Positions 1-11,989 of a stretch of DNA of 64,000 bases are shown in pieces (within the stretch, counting starts at the first letter, position 1; the number at the start of each line of letters is the position of its first letter). The stretch covers positions 433,563,069-433,627,068 of the forward strand of contig NC_133326.1 in assembly GCF_042186555.1 (NCBI RefSeq), given 5' to 3'. A program made the position numbers and the translations under genes. Origin of the DNA: Aquarana catesbeiana. Its lineage: Eukaryota; Chordata; Amphibia; Anura; Ranidae. Under the pieces are notes generated by a model. That model was not told the DNA's origin. It was given only the letters and a program-made list of their open reading frames with translations, and did no database searches.

Positions 1-788
1 GGTCTGATGAGACCAAGATAGAACTTTTTGGCCTTAATTCTAAGCAGTATGTGTGGAGAAAACCAGGCACTGCTCATCACCTGTCCAATACAGTCCCAAC
101 AGTGAAGCATGGTGGTGGTAGCATCATGCTGTGGGGGTGTTTTTCAGCTGCAGGGACAGGACGACTGGTTGCAATCGAGGGAAAAATGAATGCGGCCAAG
201 CACAGGGATATCCTGGACAAAAACCTTCTCCAGAGTGCTCAGGACCTCAGACTGGGCCGAAGGTTTACCTTCCAACAAGACAATGACCCTAAGCACACAG
301 CTAAAATTATAAAGGAGTGTCTTCACAACAACTCCGTGACTGTTCTTGAATGGCCCAGCCAGAGCCCTGACTTAAACCCAATTGAGCATCTCTGGAGAGC
401 CCTAAAAATGGCTGTTCACCAACGTTTACCATCCAACCTGACAGAACTGGAGAGGATCTGCAAGGAGGAATGGCAGAGGATCCCCCAAATCCAGGTGTGT
501 GAAAAACTTTTTCCATCTTTCCCAAAAAGACTCATGGCTGTATTAGATCAAAAGGGTACTTCTACTAAATGCTGAGCAAAGGGTCTGAATACTTAGGATC
601 ATGTGATATTTCAGTTTTTCTTTTTTAATAAATCTGCAAAAATGTCAACAATTCTGTGTTTTTCTGTCAATATGGGGTGCTGTGTGTACATTAATGAGGA
701 AAAAATGAACTTAAATGATTTTAGCAAATGGCTGTAATATAACAGAGTGAAAAAATTAAGGGGGTCTGAACACTTTCCGTCCCCACTG
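1..788 (+). mobile_element. Tc1/mariner element A, 3' part (cut by window start)
   Basis: The right end reads CCCCACTG followed by TA at 789-790. This is the inverse of the CAGTGGGG terminus of a second copy of the same family at 30563-31709, which fixes the end of the element. TA target duplication is the rule for Tc1/mariner. The internal part encodes the catalytic C-terminal half of a transposase. The 5' half and left terminus lie outside the window. The A+T-rich stretch 576-788 is the 3' untranslated part plus the terminal inverted repeat. Confidence 0.93.
3..575 (+). CDS. Tc1-like transposase, C-terminal catalytic part (partial)
   Basis: The frame is open from base 3, ahead of the first Met at 51, so the gene starts before the window. 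It carries the end of the Tc1 DDE domain. VKHGGGSIMLWGC is the usual Tc1 signature. QQDNDPKHT holds the second catalytic Asp, and SPDLNPIEHLW holds the catalytic Glu 34 residues later (DD34E). The end at GTSTKC then TGA is the normal C terminus. The enzyme cuts and pastes the element by its terminal repeats into TA sites. No stop or frameshift is visible in the visible part. The missing N-terminal paired-type helix-turn-helix region cannot be judged, so activity is unknown. Confidence 0.92.
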   Translation, partial: SDETKIELFGLNSKQYVWRKPGTAHHLSNTVPTVKHGGGSIMLWGCFSAAGTGRLVAIEGKMNAAKHRDILDKNLLQSAQDLRLGRRFTFQQDNDPKHTAKIIKECLHNNSVTVLEWPSQSPDLNPIEHLWRALKMAVHQRLPSNLTELERICKEEWQRIPQIQVCEKLFPSFPKRLMAVLDQKGTSTKC

Positions 789-1174
789 TATATACCTTTT
801 TACATAAACTTTCCATATCATGGGCCTCATTTTTTGATCTAGAACATTTTCATTATTTACAGATATTCAGTATTTTCTCCTGATGATTTGGTTTACCGAC
901 GAAACACGTTGAGCTTTTGAGGATGTAACCCCTCATATTCCCATCATGATTTTTATGGATTTTATTGTACATTACAAGTCATACTCATGAAATATGTATT
1001 ATTGTCCCCCTGTTATGGCAATCATGTTTTATACTCTGTTTATATGTATGTTATGTACTTCCCAAGATGTCTGCATATTCATTGAGCAATTATTTGTTAT
1101 ATATAACGTTACGCAACTTGACACTCATGTACATTAAAAACTTTCATTTTAACGCTCAAATTTGTGTTTCAACA
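789..1174 (+). mobile_element. Penelope-like 3' end remnant (tentative)
   Basis: This stretch has no long reading frame. At about 898-911 it contains GACGAAACACGTTGAG. That resembles the GACGAAACGCGTT-type motif I know from 3' ends of vertebrate Penelope-like elements, and a comparable motif occurs at 43650-43680. The rest is A+T-rich. The assignment rests on this motif only. Confidence 0.35.
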
Positions 1175-1346
1175 CTGAAGAAATGACACTTTGCTACAAT
1201 GTTAAGTAGTGAGTGTACAGCTTGTATAACAGAGCAAATTTTCTGTACCCTCAAAATAACTTAACACGCAACCATTAATGTCTAAACCGCTGGCAACAAA
1301 AGTGAGTACACCCCTAAGTGAAAATGTCCAAATTGGGCCCAAAGTG

Positions 1347-2300
1347 TCAATATTTTGTGTGGCCACCATTATTTTCCAGCACTGCCTTAACCCTCTTGGG
1401 CATGGAGTTCACCAGAGCTTCACAGGTTGCCACTGGTGTCCTCTTCCACTCCTCCATGACGACATCACAGAGCTGGTGGATATTCGAGATCTTACGCGCC
1501 TCCACCTTCCGTTTGAGGATGCCCCACAGATGCTCAATAGGGTTTAGGTCTGGAGACATGCTTGGCCAGTCCATCACCTTTACCCTCAGCTTCTTTAACA
1601 AGACAGTGGTCCTCTTGGAGGTGTGTTTGGGGTCGCTATCATGTTGGAATACTGCCAAGTGGCCCACTCTCCGAAGGGAGAGGGGATCATGCTCTGCTTC
1701 AGTATGTCACAGTACATGTTGATATTCTTGGTTCCCTCAATGAACTGTAGCTCCCCAGTGGCGGCAGCACTCATGCAGCCCCAGACCATGACACTCCCAC
1801 CACCATGCTTGACTGTAGGCAAGACACAATTGTCTTTGTACTCCTCACCTGGTTGCCGCCACACACACACTTAAACCGAATAAGTTTATCTTGGTCTCAT
1901 CAAACCAGAGGACATGATTCCAGTAATCCATGTCCTCAGTCTGCTTGTCTTCAGCAAACTGTTTGCAGGCTTTCTTTTGCATCATCTTTAGAAGAGGCTT
2001 CCTTCTGGGATGACAGCAATGCAGACCAATTTGATGCAGTGTGCGGTCTATGGTCTGACCACTGACAGGCTCACCCCTCCACCCCTTCTACCTCTGCAGC
2101 AATGCTGGCAACACACATCTATTTCCCAAAGACAACCTCTGGATAGGACGCTGAGAATGTGCACTCAACTTTTTTGACCGACCATGGCGAGGCCTGTTCT
2201 GAGTGGAACCTGTCCTGTTAAACCACTGTATGGTCTTGACCAACGTGCAGCACCTCAGTTTCAGGGTCTTGGCAATCTTCTTATAGCCTAGGCTAGCTTT
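1347..2300 (-). pseudogene. Tc1-like transposase relic (element B)
   Basis: Read on the minus strand this gives a Tc1 transposase broken by frameshifts and stops. The block VKHGGGSVMVWGC is near 1800. QHDSDPKHT holds the second Asp near 1640, and SPDLNPIEHLW holds the Glu near 1540. The protein ends HTKY at 1347-1349. The D-to-E spacing is again 34 residues. The N-terminal helix-turn-helix region runs through 2300, where the Penelope insertion interrupts it. The first codons lie at 17520-17567, where a stop follows shortly after MAPHGK. The family differs from elements A and C (different terminal repeats and different C terminus). It is certainly inactive. Confidence 0.88.
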
Positions 2301-2399
2301 ATGTAGAACTATAAATGAGAACCAATGATTAAATAATCACTTGTTCACTGTTGCGCTCAGGATAAAATTACCTCAAGATGAACAAAATAGCAGCTACTT

Positions 2400-2757
2400 G
2401 TAGATAAATCAAATGTAAAATATCACCTCAGAAAAACTCAAATGATCAGCAGCACTTAAAATGATAAACAATACGAATACAGAGAAGTGAAAATGAATGG
2501 AAATTCAATGACAAAAGTCCATATAAAACAAAAATGCTGAAAAGTGTCCATAAGCTTAAGAGATCTTCAAAAGGGTGATAAAGTCTTCACACTATACCAT
2601 GTGTCTTGCAGCCCACTCCCCTTCAGTGTTGAACTCGCCAAAACATATTGCCTTGCACTCTCGTGTTCGGCAACAGCATATTACCTATTAATGGTTAAGC
2701 CAACGATCAGCTCCCCTCCACACAGAATGGGCGGGTGGATGCAATCACATGGGAGGC
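2400..2757 (+). repeat. Left arm of PLE inverted repeat (pairs with about 17160-17500)
   Basis: The block from about 2400 to 2757 reappears in reverse orientation at about 17160-17500 with scattered differences. Shared words include GATCAGCAGCACTTAAAATG, GTCCATATAAAAC and GGGTGATAAAGTCTTCACAC. Similarity ends after GCAATCACATGGGA. Inverted or direct long terminal repeats (pLTRs) are known from Penelope-like elements. Confidence 0.8.
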
Positions 2758-2994
2758 TGTACTTTGTTTAATTCCCATATTGCGGGTGATGATTACACTA
2801 TTGATGAGTTTATCACCTGCAATATTACGCATGTTGTATATCTACTATGGTGTCCATGCGGGATGTATTATGTTGGTCCTACTAAACGATTACTGAGGAT
2901 TCGTATCTCAGAACATATGACCAACAATAGAAATGATTTAATTAAACATAGAGTTTCTCTGCATTTCAAAAATGTAAATGATAGAGACCCTTAA
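2749..2994 (+). pseudogene. PLE GIY-YIG endonuclease domain fragment
   Basis: The 81-residue frame holds THVVYLLWCPCGMYYVG, the VVYL...YYVG form of the GIY-YIG core with the nearby Cys residues typical of PLEs. It is followed by the RIRISEH helix with its conserved Arg and His. In Penelope-like elements this domain is the C-terminal nuclease that nicks the target. Only this end survives: no reverse-transcriptase motifs are found upstream, because the sequence before about 2757 is the inverted-repeat arm. One substitution is visible in the usual YVG(K/R)T segment (YVGPT). The frame ends at TAA (2992-2994), which looks like the natural C terminus. Confidence 0.8.
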
Positions 2995-3327
2995 TTGCTG
3001 CAGTTTTGCGGCATTGATAGGGTCTTCTATAATTGGAGGGGGTCCAATATAGCAAGAGATTTATCTAAATGAGAGACAAAATTGTTTTTTTTTATTAAAT
3101 ACACTCACACCATATGGATTAAATATTGAATTCAATTTAAATTGCTTCATTAGTGATGTTTAGTATTTCATTTTAATTTAAATTTCTTGCCAGACCCATG
3201 GTTTTAATTTTTTATATTGGGACTGATTAATAATGTTCTTAAGATGTGCTATACAAGTGTAGATTATGTTGTTATTTATATCTATACTAGATCTTAATAA
3301 GGCCTAGATTGGAGGAATGACACTATT
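2995..3327 (+). other. PLE 3' region, A+T-rich, no gene
   Basis: Downstream of the nuclease stop the sequence is A+T-rich with no reading frame of note. It ends at GGAATGACACTATT (3314-3327), the left copy of the LINE-A target duplication. The same element continues after 16726. Confidence 0.6.
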
Positions 3328-3626
3328 TTTTTTTAAATCAAAAAGGTGTTTATTAGAAAACAAAGCCAACAGCAAAACTTTACAGCTCACAATTATAGCT
3401 CATACATTGTCATACATTTCAATTACCATCGCAGGAAATATATTTGTACAAAGCGCTCAGCATCCATTACCATCATATAGTGTACATTACTAGGATATCC
3501 TCTGAAGAGACTGTATTTTCATGCATCTGCACTATATTTAATTTCACATAATGTAGGTTCTTTCATTTACTCCCCCCTCTTAATGTGACTCTCACAGTCT
3601 CGACCCCTACCTCAGCAATCTGTCCA

Positions 3627-4983
3627 TCACCAGATCAACAGGAGAGAGACCCGGGGCATCCAGCCAGGGTGCCCACAGCCTTTGTTTTGAGTGACTATCA
3701 CCCCTGACCAGTACAGATGCAGCTTGGGGCACCTCCAGAGCATGTGTATCAGGTCTCCATGATCTCTCGCACACCTCGGACAGTTAGAATCCACTCTCAC
3801 TCCCATCTTGAACAATCTTTCAGGCGTATAGTTTACCCTGAGGATAATATATAATGGAGATAACCGTTGTGCCACATTTAGGGAGCAAAGTTGTACTGCC
3901 TGGAGTGCCTCCTCCCATTGCTCGTCCTCAAATGAGCCCACATCTCTCTCCCATTTACTCAATGCCCCCTGGGGAAATTTTTCTAGGTATATATTAATCA
4001 ACCTGGAATAAGCATTAGATATAAAGCACTTAAACTGCAACATCCTAGCCATAAAGCTAAATATCGGAGTCGGTGAAAGAGCCCACGCCCCCCCCCCCAG
4101 TTTGCACCATCACTGCATGATGCAACTGCATGTAATAGAAGTACATCGAATTCGGAAGGTGAAATTGTTCCCTCAACTTCCGAAAGAGAATCAGTTTTCC
4201 CTCAGCAAATATATGTCGCATGTGAGTGACCCCGTACCTCCTCCACCGCTCACCACAATCCAGTGACCGAAGTTCCTCGTAGTATCCATTATTCCATATC
4301 GGACTGAGGTCAGTAAAGCCCTCAACTTCTTGTATCTGTCTAAGTTTGTTCCAAATCTTTTGCATCAGAACGTATGTGGGAAATCGTTTATTGGATTTTT
4401 TATATGCCAAGGCCTCCATACCTGTGGGTACGTCAGCAAATCCAGTAACATGACACATTAGGGCCCTAGTGGGATCTGAGTGAGGATTACCCTCCTCCCC
4501 TTCCTGATCTCTTGGCATAACCCGGGCAATATGTTGTGCCTGAGCCGCCAGATAATAAACCCTCCCGCCTCCTTAGATTTTTGTAATTGCTCTAATTTTA
4601 TCTTTGGGGGTTTATCTAGCCAGAATGAAGGCCCTGAAAATGGAGTTAAGTATTCTAAACATCTTTAATGCGATTACCATTGGTGTGTTGTGCAGGATAT
4701 ACAAAAGTTGGGGCATAAAAATCATTTTTATGAGATTTACCCTCCCCACCAAGGACATTTTAAGGCGGGACCAAATTTTGACTCTATCACGGATTCTATT
4801 TCAGATCGGGGTCAAATTTAAGGAGATAAATTCATGCGGTTTTGTCGTGATATGGTTTCCTAAATATTTGAAGCCGGTAGACACCGGCACCTCATGTATC
4901 ACCCTTCCTGTGCTGTCCGGGTTTGCATCCAACAGCATAAGGGAGGACTTGGTCCAGTTGATTACCAAACCCGAGTAGGACCC
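3627..4983 (-). pseudogene. LINE-A ORF2, C-terminal part
   Basis: This continues the reverse-transcriptase reading frame interrupted by LINE-B. The first residues (VIGIFGSYSGLVINWTKS, near 4990-4935) follow directly from the AVIGIF end on the other side. It includes the post-RT thumb (GFKYLGNHI near 4845) and the Cys-His region near 3770 (CPRCARDHGDLIHMLWRCP), the C-terminal zinc-knuckle-like motif of L1 ORF2. Several frameshifts and stops break it. The 3' UTR 3328-3626 carries AATAAAC (near 3345 in reverse) before the poly(A). Confidence 0.88.
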
Positions 4984-5000
4984 AAATATTCCTATTACTG
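4984..5000. repeat. LINE-B target-site duplication, left copy
   Basis: AAATATTCCTATTACTG, repeated exactly at 12688-12704. It begins with A residues, as expected from L1 nicking at TTTT/A. It lies within the LINE-A reverse-transcriptase frame, and both copies encode the same VIGIF on the minus strand. Confidence 0.95.
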
Positions 5001-5113
5001 GGGGGGCGTGGTTTGCCTTGTGAGAAGATGGCTGCTTGATCCCCTGGCTCCCTCTCACCACAGCCTATAATTCGCTGTTAACGGGGTTCCTGGACGACAT
5101 CTGCCCCTCAATA

Positions 5114-6253
5114 ATGGGAACATCCTCCCGTGGAACATCGCACAGCAGATCCCGGTCCCTGAGAGAACTTGCTAACCGCACAAACCAAACAATACCGGAG
5201 ATCTTCCGGTCACAGCGGACTACAATGGCGTCTCATCAACCCGCCACGACTTCGCCCCTACCTCCTGCCGACATAATTCTGACCCCTACCGAACATACCC
5301 ACTCTCTACAAGAACCGTCTCCGCTCTCCCACCGGCAACCAAGCTTTCTAGACCTGCAGACAGTGGCGGCTGATATAAAAGACACCCTGTTCTCTGCGAT
5401 CACAGACCTGCGTCATGAGCTGCAGGCCATCACAGGCCGCATACAGCGTGTGGAAGACAAAACTGCCCACCAACAAGCCGCAGTGAAGATCATTCACAAT
5501 AAGGTAGACTTCCACACAATGCAACTAAGAGATCTTCAACGCCATGTTGAAGATCTCGACAACAGGGGCCGAAGACACAACCTGCGGGTAAGAGGTATAA
5601 CCGAATCGGTTGAACAAGATAGAATTACCCCGGTGGTGACAGGCCTGTTTAACCACCTTCTAGACCGCCCGGAGTTCACATCCATCACTATGGAGCGCAT
5701 ACATAGAGCGCTTCGCCCAAAAGGGAGAGACACTGACCCCCCAAGGGACATTATCTGCCATGTGAATGATTTTTCTGTCAAAGAAGAAATACTACAAAAA
5801 GCCCGCGAAAAAACAATGCTGGAATATGATGGCTACCCCATCCACATATATCAGGACCTTTCTGCCATTACACTGCGACACCGCAAGGATCTACGCCCTC
5901 TGCTGGAGGTCTTGAGAGCGAAAAGCATCCGCTATCGTTGGAAGTTTCCTTTCGGCCTTTTCGCCTCACACCAAGGCCGCACAGCACTCCTCAGAGTTCC
6001 AGAGGAATTGGATGCGTTCTGCCGTACGCTGGATATACCATTCACCCCTGTCCCCAACTGGTACTCTGAATTCGACCTACAACCTCCCAATAGACTCCCT
6101 CAGACAGAAGAACCGATGGACGCGCTCAACACCAGCTTCCGCAGGAGACGTTCACCTTCAGCCGTCAGAACCGACTCCTCTTCAGGTTCCCGTCACCCAC
6201 CATCCAGCCCCATGATGGCACCCCTGCCTCGCCGAGCCCGCCAAGACCGTTAA
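5114..6253 (+). CDS. LINE-B ORF1p, RNA-binding protein
   Basis: The frame is open from 5036, but the Met at 5114 (MGTSSRGTSHS) is the likely start, giving 379 residues, in the usual L1 ORF1 range. After a Ser/Pro-rich N terminus comes a coiled coil (about residues 100-165, heptads around DLRHELQAITGRIQRVEDK). Next is the RRM, opening with NRGRRHNLRVRGI, then the C-terminal domain with YPIHIYQDLSA and GRTALLRVPEELDAF. L1 ORF1p trimerises through the coiled coil, coats the LINE RNA and acts as a chaperone in the ribonucleoprotein. No stop or frameshift is seen. This intact ORF1 beside a lightly damaged ORF2 suggests a recent insertion. Confidence 0.92.
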   Translation: MGTSSRGTSHSRSRSLRELANRTNQTIPEIFRSQRTTMASHQPATTSPLPPADIILTPTEHTHSLQEPSPLSHRQPSFLDLQTVAADIKDTLFSAITDLRHELQAITGRIQRVEDKTAHQQAAVKIIHNKVDFHTMQLRDLQRHVEDLDNRGRRHNLRVRGITESVEQDRITPVVTGLFNHLLDRPEFTSITMERIHRALRPKGRDTDPPRDIICHVNDFSVKEEILQKAREKTMLEYDGYPIHIYQDLSAITLRHRKDLRPLLEVLRAKSIRYRWKFPFGLFASHQGRTALLRVPEELDAFCRTLDIPFTPVPNWYSEFDLQPPNRLPQTEEPMDALNTSFRRRRSPSAVRTDSSSGSRHPPSSPMMAPLPRRARQDR

Positions 6254-8149
6254 GGATATCCACCTCTACAGGAAAAGAGACCTTTACCGCAACATCCACC
6301 CGCGCCATACACCGCTACGAAGATTGGCTGCCCTGACTCACCGAACCACATATACTGGACCCCAGACTCCCACACAGATGACATCAACAAAGGAAGAACG
6401 GACAAGTACCGACCGCAGACACGGACACTACACCAAGACATTTCTCCGCATTTGAACACCGACGGCCATCTTTCCAACACTTCCAATACCAGCTTCAACA
6501 CTCTCATCTCCTCCGACAGACAAATCACTGATCATCTACTGACCGACATCTATCTACAGAGACGTATGTATCACCTGCTCTGCCTGAATGAACTTTACCA
6601 TTATATAGAATGCTTCACTTCACAAAAAGGGTTATTATTTAAGCAACACCACACACACAAACATCTTACACTCAGGATATCCCCCTGAGGGTGCGGGGGA
6701 ATACACGCTCACTGCCTATCCCGGTTTACCACTTTATTCCCCCACTTCATCTTCTCAAAACCCACCTCATTAACAACACACCGTTTTACAATGCACCTAC
6801 ACTAAAGCCACCGTCACATCCTACACAGACAGATAAGGCTAAACGCACGATACCCTGTAAAGACACACAACCCCTAGCTACACGTTGCTCCCCATACCTA
6901 CTAACAACCGAGAGGATAACAGATCTATTACCCTATCTAACGAAACACGCAGCAAACAACACCAATCACAGCTGGAGTTAATAACATGAAAGCTTTACCA
7001 TCTACACAGGCTGCCTTCTCCACTATCCCCCCTGGGAAACACTTTAGCTGTTTCTATACTATATTGCACTCCTCTTAATACCAAAGATACAACCCCCCTT
7101 GCAGATTAACAGAAATGAAAGCATGCAGACACGCATACATTTATTCGTTACCCATACCAACACATTTTCTATGATTGCTTGGACTCATGATTACAGATTG
7201 TACGCGCTTTATAGAACTGACATTCACCGTACCACCCCCATCAATCACCATATACCAGGCACATAGAGACAATGTCATATACACATTAAACACCCACTCC
7301 AATACTCCTCACAAACAAATAAAAACCAAACCACAGCAGACAGGCTAATTTTGTTGTTTTCAGTTAAGCCACTTTTACTTTTAGTTTACTATGCTTTGAA
7401 TGTATTTTACTGGTTACAAAAATTGTTATAACTGATTGAATACGCACGTCTTTCTTGTGCACTCTGTCGGAAATGCTCAAATGCTGCAGACAAAACGGTC
7501 ATCCGTTGTTTCTGTCTAGATCAATAATAATGAATGTTACATGCTACTTTATATGCAAGTACCCATCTCTCAACCCCACACACCAACTAGTTCGCTCACA
7601 GGTATCCCATGCAGTGTCACACCCTATGCTACCAATACCTTACCTAACTACCTAAAAACTTCAACCTACTACACTTATCACACCTGTTCTCTACACATAA
7701 GCCAACACATTCCTGTGATTGCTCCGTACACACTCCACCTACTAATACCCATCGCCACACATATACCCCCAGTCTCATGACATATGGCTGCTGGTGAGAT
7801 GGACCAATATGGTCAAATCTATATATACCCTTTTTTTCTATCACTATTTTCTTCTGATTCCATATCTCTCATTTGACAAACCAACCCCCACTCAGTGGAC
7901 AAACATACTTCACCTAACCTCTACACACACTATTATACGATTGAAACCACTGAATTTTACCGGTGAATACATATTTGTGGCTTGGAACACCGTTTAGGTG
8001 ACCAGAACGCCACACAGTTCCGGCCCCTTTTACCTGCCCCCTCTGTAAGCTTTCCCTTGCCTTACTACCCAGATCTTACCCCACCCCACACCCATCCTCC
8101 TGCCACAGCCCACACCACACTGTAAGAATACATAAAAATTACCGTTACC
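6254..8149 (+). other. Long inter-ORF spacer of LINE-B, no gene
   Basis: About 1.9 kb separate ORF1 and ORF2. The strand is strongly A/C/T-biased and G-poor. Open frames are short (under about 100 codons), with no recognisable domain. No terminal repeats or target duplication mark a separate insertion. L1 elements usually have a short spacer, so this is either a lineage trait or an old insertion whose ends I cannot see. Confidence 0.7.
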
Positions 8150-11100
8150 ATGTTACCAAAAACCATAACAAACGATAAACCAGTGCTCAAAATAGTATCC
8201 CTTAATGTTCAGGGACTTAATACACCAGAAAAACGCTCCAAACTCCTCCTTACCATGCACAGACTGAAAGCAAATATCATATTTTTACAGGAAACACACT
8301 TCCGTTCCAACAATATTCCGAAACTATGTAATGCTCAGTTCCCAACAGTATTACATGCCACAAACCCCCTACACAAAACGAAAGGAGTCTCGATTCTCAT
8401 TGCAAAAAACTGCCCCTTCCAGATCCAGAACTCGCTTCCAGACACAGATGGCAGATATCTTTTCATAAAAGGCTCTCTACATAACAAAACAATAACACTA
8501 GCAAACATATATGCACCAAATAAGCACCAAGTCCCTTTCTTTAGGTCTGTAATAAATGCTTTCACAACCTTCAAAGAAGGCGCTCTTGTATTAGGCGGCA
8601 ACTTTAATGTCCCACTAAATCCCATTCAAGACACATCATCAGGATCCTCAACACTTTCCTATAAGGCCCTCAGAGAAATCAAATCCCTACTTACAAGACT
8701 ACTACTTCATGACGCATGGCGTACGGTACATCCAGACACTAAAGATTACACCTTCTATTCCAAATCACACGCCAGATATTCCAGATTAGACTATATGTTT
8801 CTATCACAAAATGACCTGCACCGGATTCATCAAACATCCATTGAACCCATGACCATCTCAGATCATTATCCTGTCTCTTTATCACTCCAGTTCCCCGAAA
8901 CTATACCAAACTCGAGAATTTGGAGATTAGACCCATCTTTACTCACCGATCCTTCCGTCACAATAGCAATAGACTCCACCCTACAAAACTTCTTCAAAGA
9001 AAATAACCCAGAAGACACATCCCCATTAACTAACTGGGAAGCACACAAAAGCGTAATTAGGGGCGCCTTTCTCGCAGCTGCAGCAAAACGAAACAAAGAA
9101 AGAAGAAAACAACACTTAGATCTGATAGATAAGATTCACAAACTTGAAAAAGTCCACAAACAATCTCAAGCACACACCACTTTTCATGACCTGATACAAG
9201 CTAGAAAGGATCTTCTAGAACTACTAGACAAACAAATACAACGCAAATATATCCTATCCTAGAGAAAATTCTATGAATTTGGCAACAAAGCAAGCAAAAT
9301 GCTAGCCAGGGCCCTACAAATATCTAAATCCAACACGACAATCCACCATATCATAGACCCCGCAGGCAATAAACTAAATAAAACCCCAGACATTGCCCAA
9401 CAATTTGTAAAGTATTACAGTAAACTATACAACCTAGACAAACCCATCCCCCCCCTGGCGACCTCACCCGCACTCAATTGATATCCGAATTTTTAAAAAA
9501 ATACAGCCCAACCCCTATATCGGAATCTGTAGCCCAGGAATTAAACACCCCACTTTCCCGCACTGAAGTTGAACTGACTTTAAAACAGATGAAAATGGGC
9601 AAAAGCCCAGGCCCAGATGGCCTCACTGCAGGCTACTACAAAACGTACACAGAACTACTTATACCTGCCTTCTTAAAAGCATTTAACTCTTTCACACAAC
9701 CAACCGAACCCCCAAGAGACCTCCTTTCAGCCCACATAGCTGTAATTCCCAAACCTGACAAAGACCATTCCTTAGTCACCAACTACAGACCTATCTCACT
9801 CCTCAATGTTGACCTCAAATGGTTTGCAAAATCCTTAGCTAACCGAATCCTACCTTTGATCCCCCAACTAGTTGGCCTTGAACAAGTAGGTTTTGTCCCC
9901 GGAAGAGAAGCGAGAGATAATACTGTCAAAACGCTCAACATCCACCATTGGCTCACTTCTACCAAAAACAAAGGTTTTATGCTTTCCCTCGACGCGGAGA
10001 AGGCATTCGACAGGGTGGCTTGGGACTACATGCAAGAAACTTATAAAACTATAGGCCTTCCCCAAATGATGCTAAACTACATATCAGCTCTGTACTCCAG
10101 TCCCACTGCAAAAGTTAAAGTAAACGGTCACCTGTCGGATGCCTTCTCCGTGTCGAATGGAACACGTCAAGGCTGCCCACTTTCCCCCTTAATCTTTATT
10201 CTTTCTCTTGAACCTCTTCTTCGACGTCTTAATTCCAACCCAGACATAAAAGGAATACAAATTAAAAACCGCACTTATAAACTAGCAGCATTCGCGGATG
10301 ACATCCTCCTATTCCTCACAGACCCACTTACCACGATACCAAACCTGCTTAAAGACTTCCGAACCTTCCATACCCTCTCCAATCTCCAAATCAATTTCTC
10401 AAAATCCAATGCTCTGAACATCACCCTACCACCAGATATTTGTCAACAATGCCAACTCAACTTCCCGTTCACATGGAAGAAACATGCACTTCCATACTTA
10501 GGCATTCAGGTGCCGACCTCTCTAACCAATCTATACACCATGAACTATGCCCCACTTCTCCAAAAAATACAAGCTGACTTAAAGAAATGGTCCTCCGGTT
10601 ACTTCTCCTGGTTCGGCAGGGCAGCTATTATCAAAATGAACACATTGCCCAGAATTCTATACCTCCTACAAACTATCCCGATAAAAATACCACCCATATT
10701 CTTTACTACCTACCGAAAAGCTTGCACGACGTTTATATGGGGTAAAACGCGACCACGACTGAGCTTCTCAAGACTGACCGAACCCAAACTACTAGGAGGC
10801 ATAAGTACCCCAGACATACGCAAATACCAACAAGCATGTCACCTGACTAGGATCATTGATTGGAACATACACTCCGCACACAAAGATTGGGTTCACTTAG
10901 AACAAGCATTTTTCAACAGTACCCATTCAAAACTTGCCGTGGATTAAATCCCACACATTGCTCCTTGAATACGCCCAACACCCACTCATTAACCCTACAC
11001 TGATCTCTTTCAGGGACACCTGTAACAAACACAAAATCTCCTCAGTAAACGGACCGATGACACCCATTAGACAAAACCCTGACTTCTTCCTGGGAATGCA

Positions 11101-11989
11101 TGCTTCATTCCTGACATCTATATGGCCCCACCAGACTATCAGAGCCGAACATTTCTTTGAAGGAGGTCACCTCCTATCGCAAACCGCTTTAGCCACGAAA
11201 CTAAAAATAGATTCCTTCCCTTTTTGGACATATGTCCAACTACGTAATTTCTTCAACAAACCAAAACCCAAACCAAACTGGTCCAGAACCACGACCCCAT
11301 TTGAAAACTTATGCCTAAGTAACTGCACCCAAACCCATTTGATCTCACAAACATACACCCTCCTCTTCAATGAACACAACTTGACAACACATTGGACCAA
11401 CAGACAATGGGAACGAGACCTCTCAATACAACTAAGCGATCAAGAATGGGCTAATGTCCACACTTTAATTCACAAAGGTTCGATGAACGTGCAAATCCAA
11501 GAATCTGCATATAAACTATTCTCCAGATGGTATAGAACTCCACTCCTGTTACATCGCTTTAATCCAACAATTCCCCAAACATGTTGGAGATGTAACGCAG
11601 ACATAGGTTCATTCATACATATCTGGTGGTCTTGCTCCAAAATCCAACCTTTCTGGAAAGAAGTGCACACCCTCATCACACGAATCACCACTTACACCCT
11701 AAACTTCGATCCCGCAATGTTTCTGTTACATCATTCTTCCTCTCACATACCAGCTTACCATCATTCTCTAGCCATGCATCTGGTGAACGCTGCAAGAATG
11801 TGCATACCCCCTAAATGGCACTCACCTGAACCACCTACCATAAAGGAGTGGTTCCATCGTATACACCATACACAAGCAATGGAAGACCTCATCCACCAAT
11901 CCAATGACACTCAAGCAAAGTTCACCAAAACATGGACATCATGGATACACTTCACCTCAACAGATGTATACAAACAATCCATAACATGA
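8150..11989 (+). pseudogene. LINE-B ORF2p: endonuclease + reverse transcriptase, lightly broken
   Basis: The N-terminal apurinic-type endonuclease has SLNVQGL and LQETH (catalytic Asn and Glu), SRLDYMF and SDHYPV. The usual GGDFN reads GGNFN (Asn at residue 151, bases 8600-8602). The reverse transcriptase follows: IPKPDKD, NYRPISLLN, LDAEKAFDRV, NGTRQGCPLSPL and AFADDILLFL. After the thumb comes the C-terminal Cys-His motif CWRCNADIGSFIHIWWSC. The damage is a TAG at about 9260, a frameshift near 9478 and a frameshift near 10934; otherwise the frame runs about 1,280 residues. It would nick target DNA and copy LINE RNA at the nick. With these lesions it is not functional as it stands. Confidence 0.94.

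Noticed and set aside
1278..2065. Plus-strand frames of 60-134 codons antisense to Tc1-B
   Set aside because: Shadow frames of the transposase on the other strand; the minus strand carries the DDE motifs.
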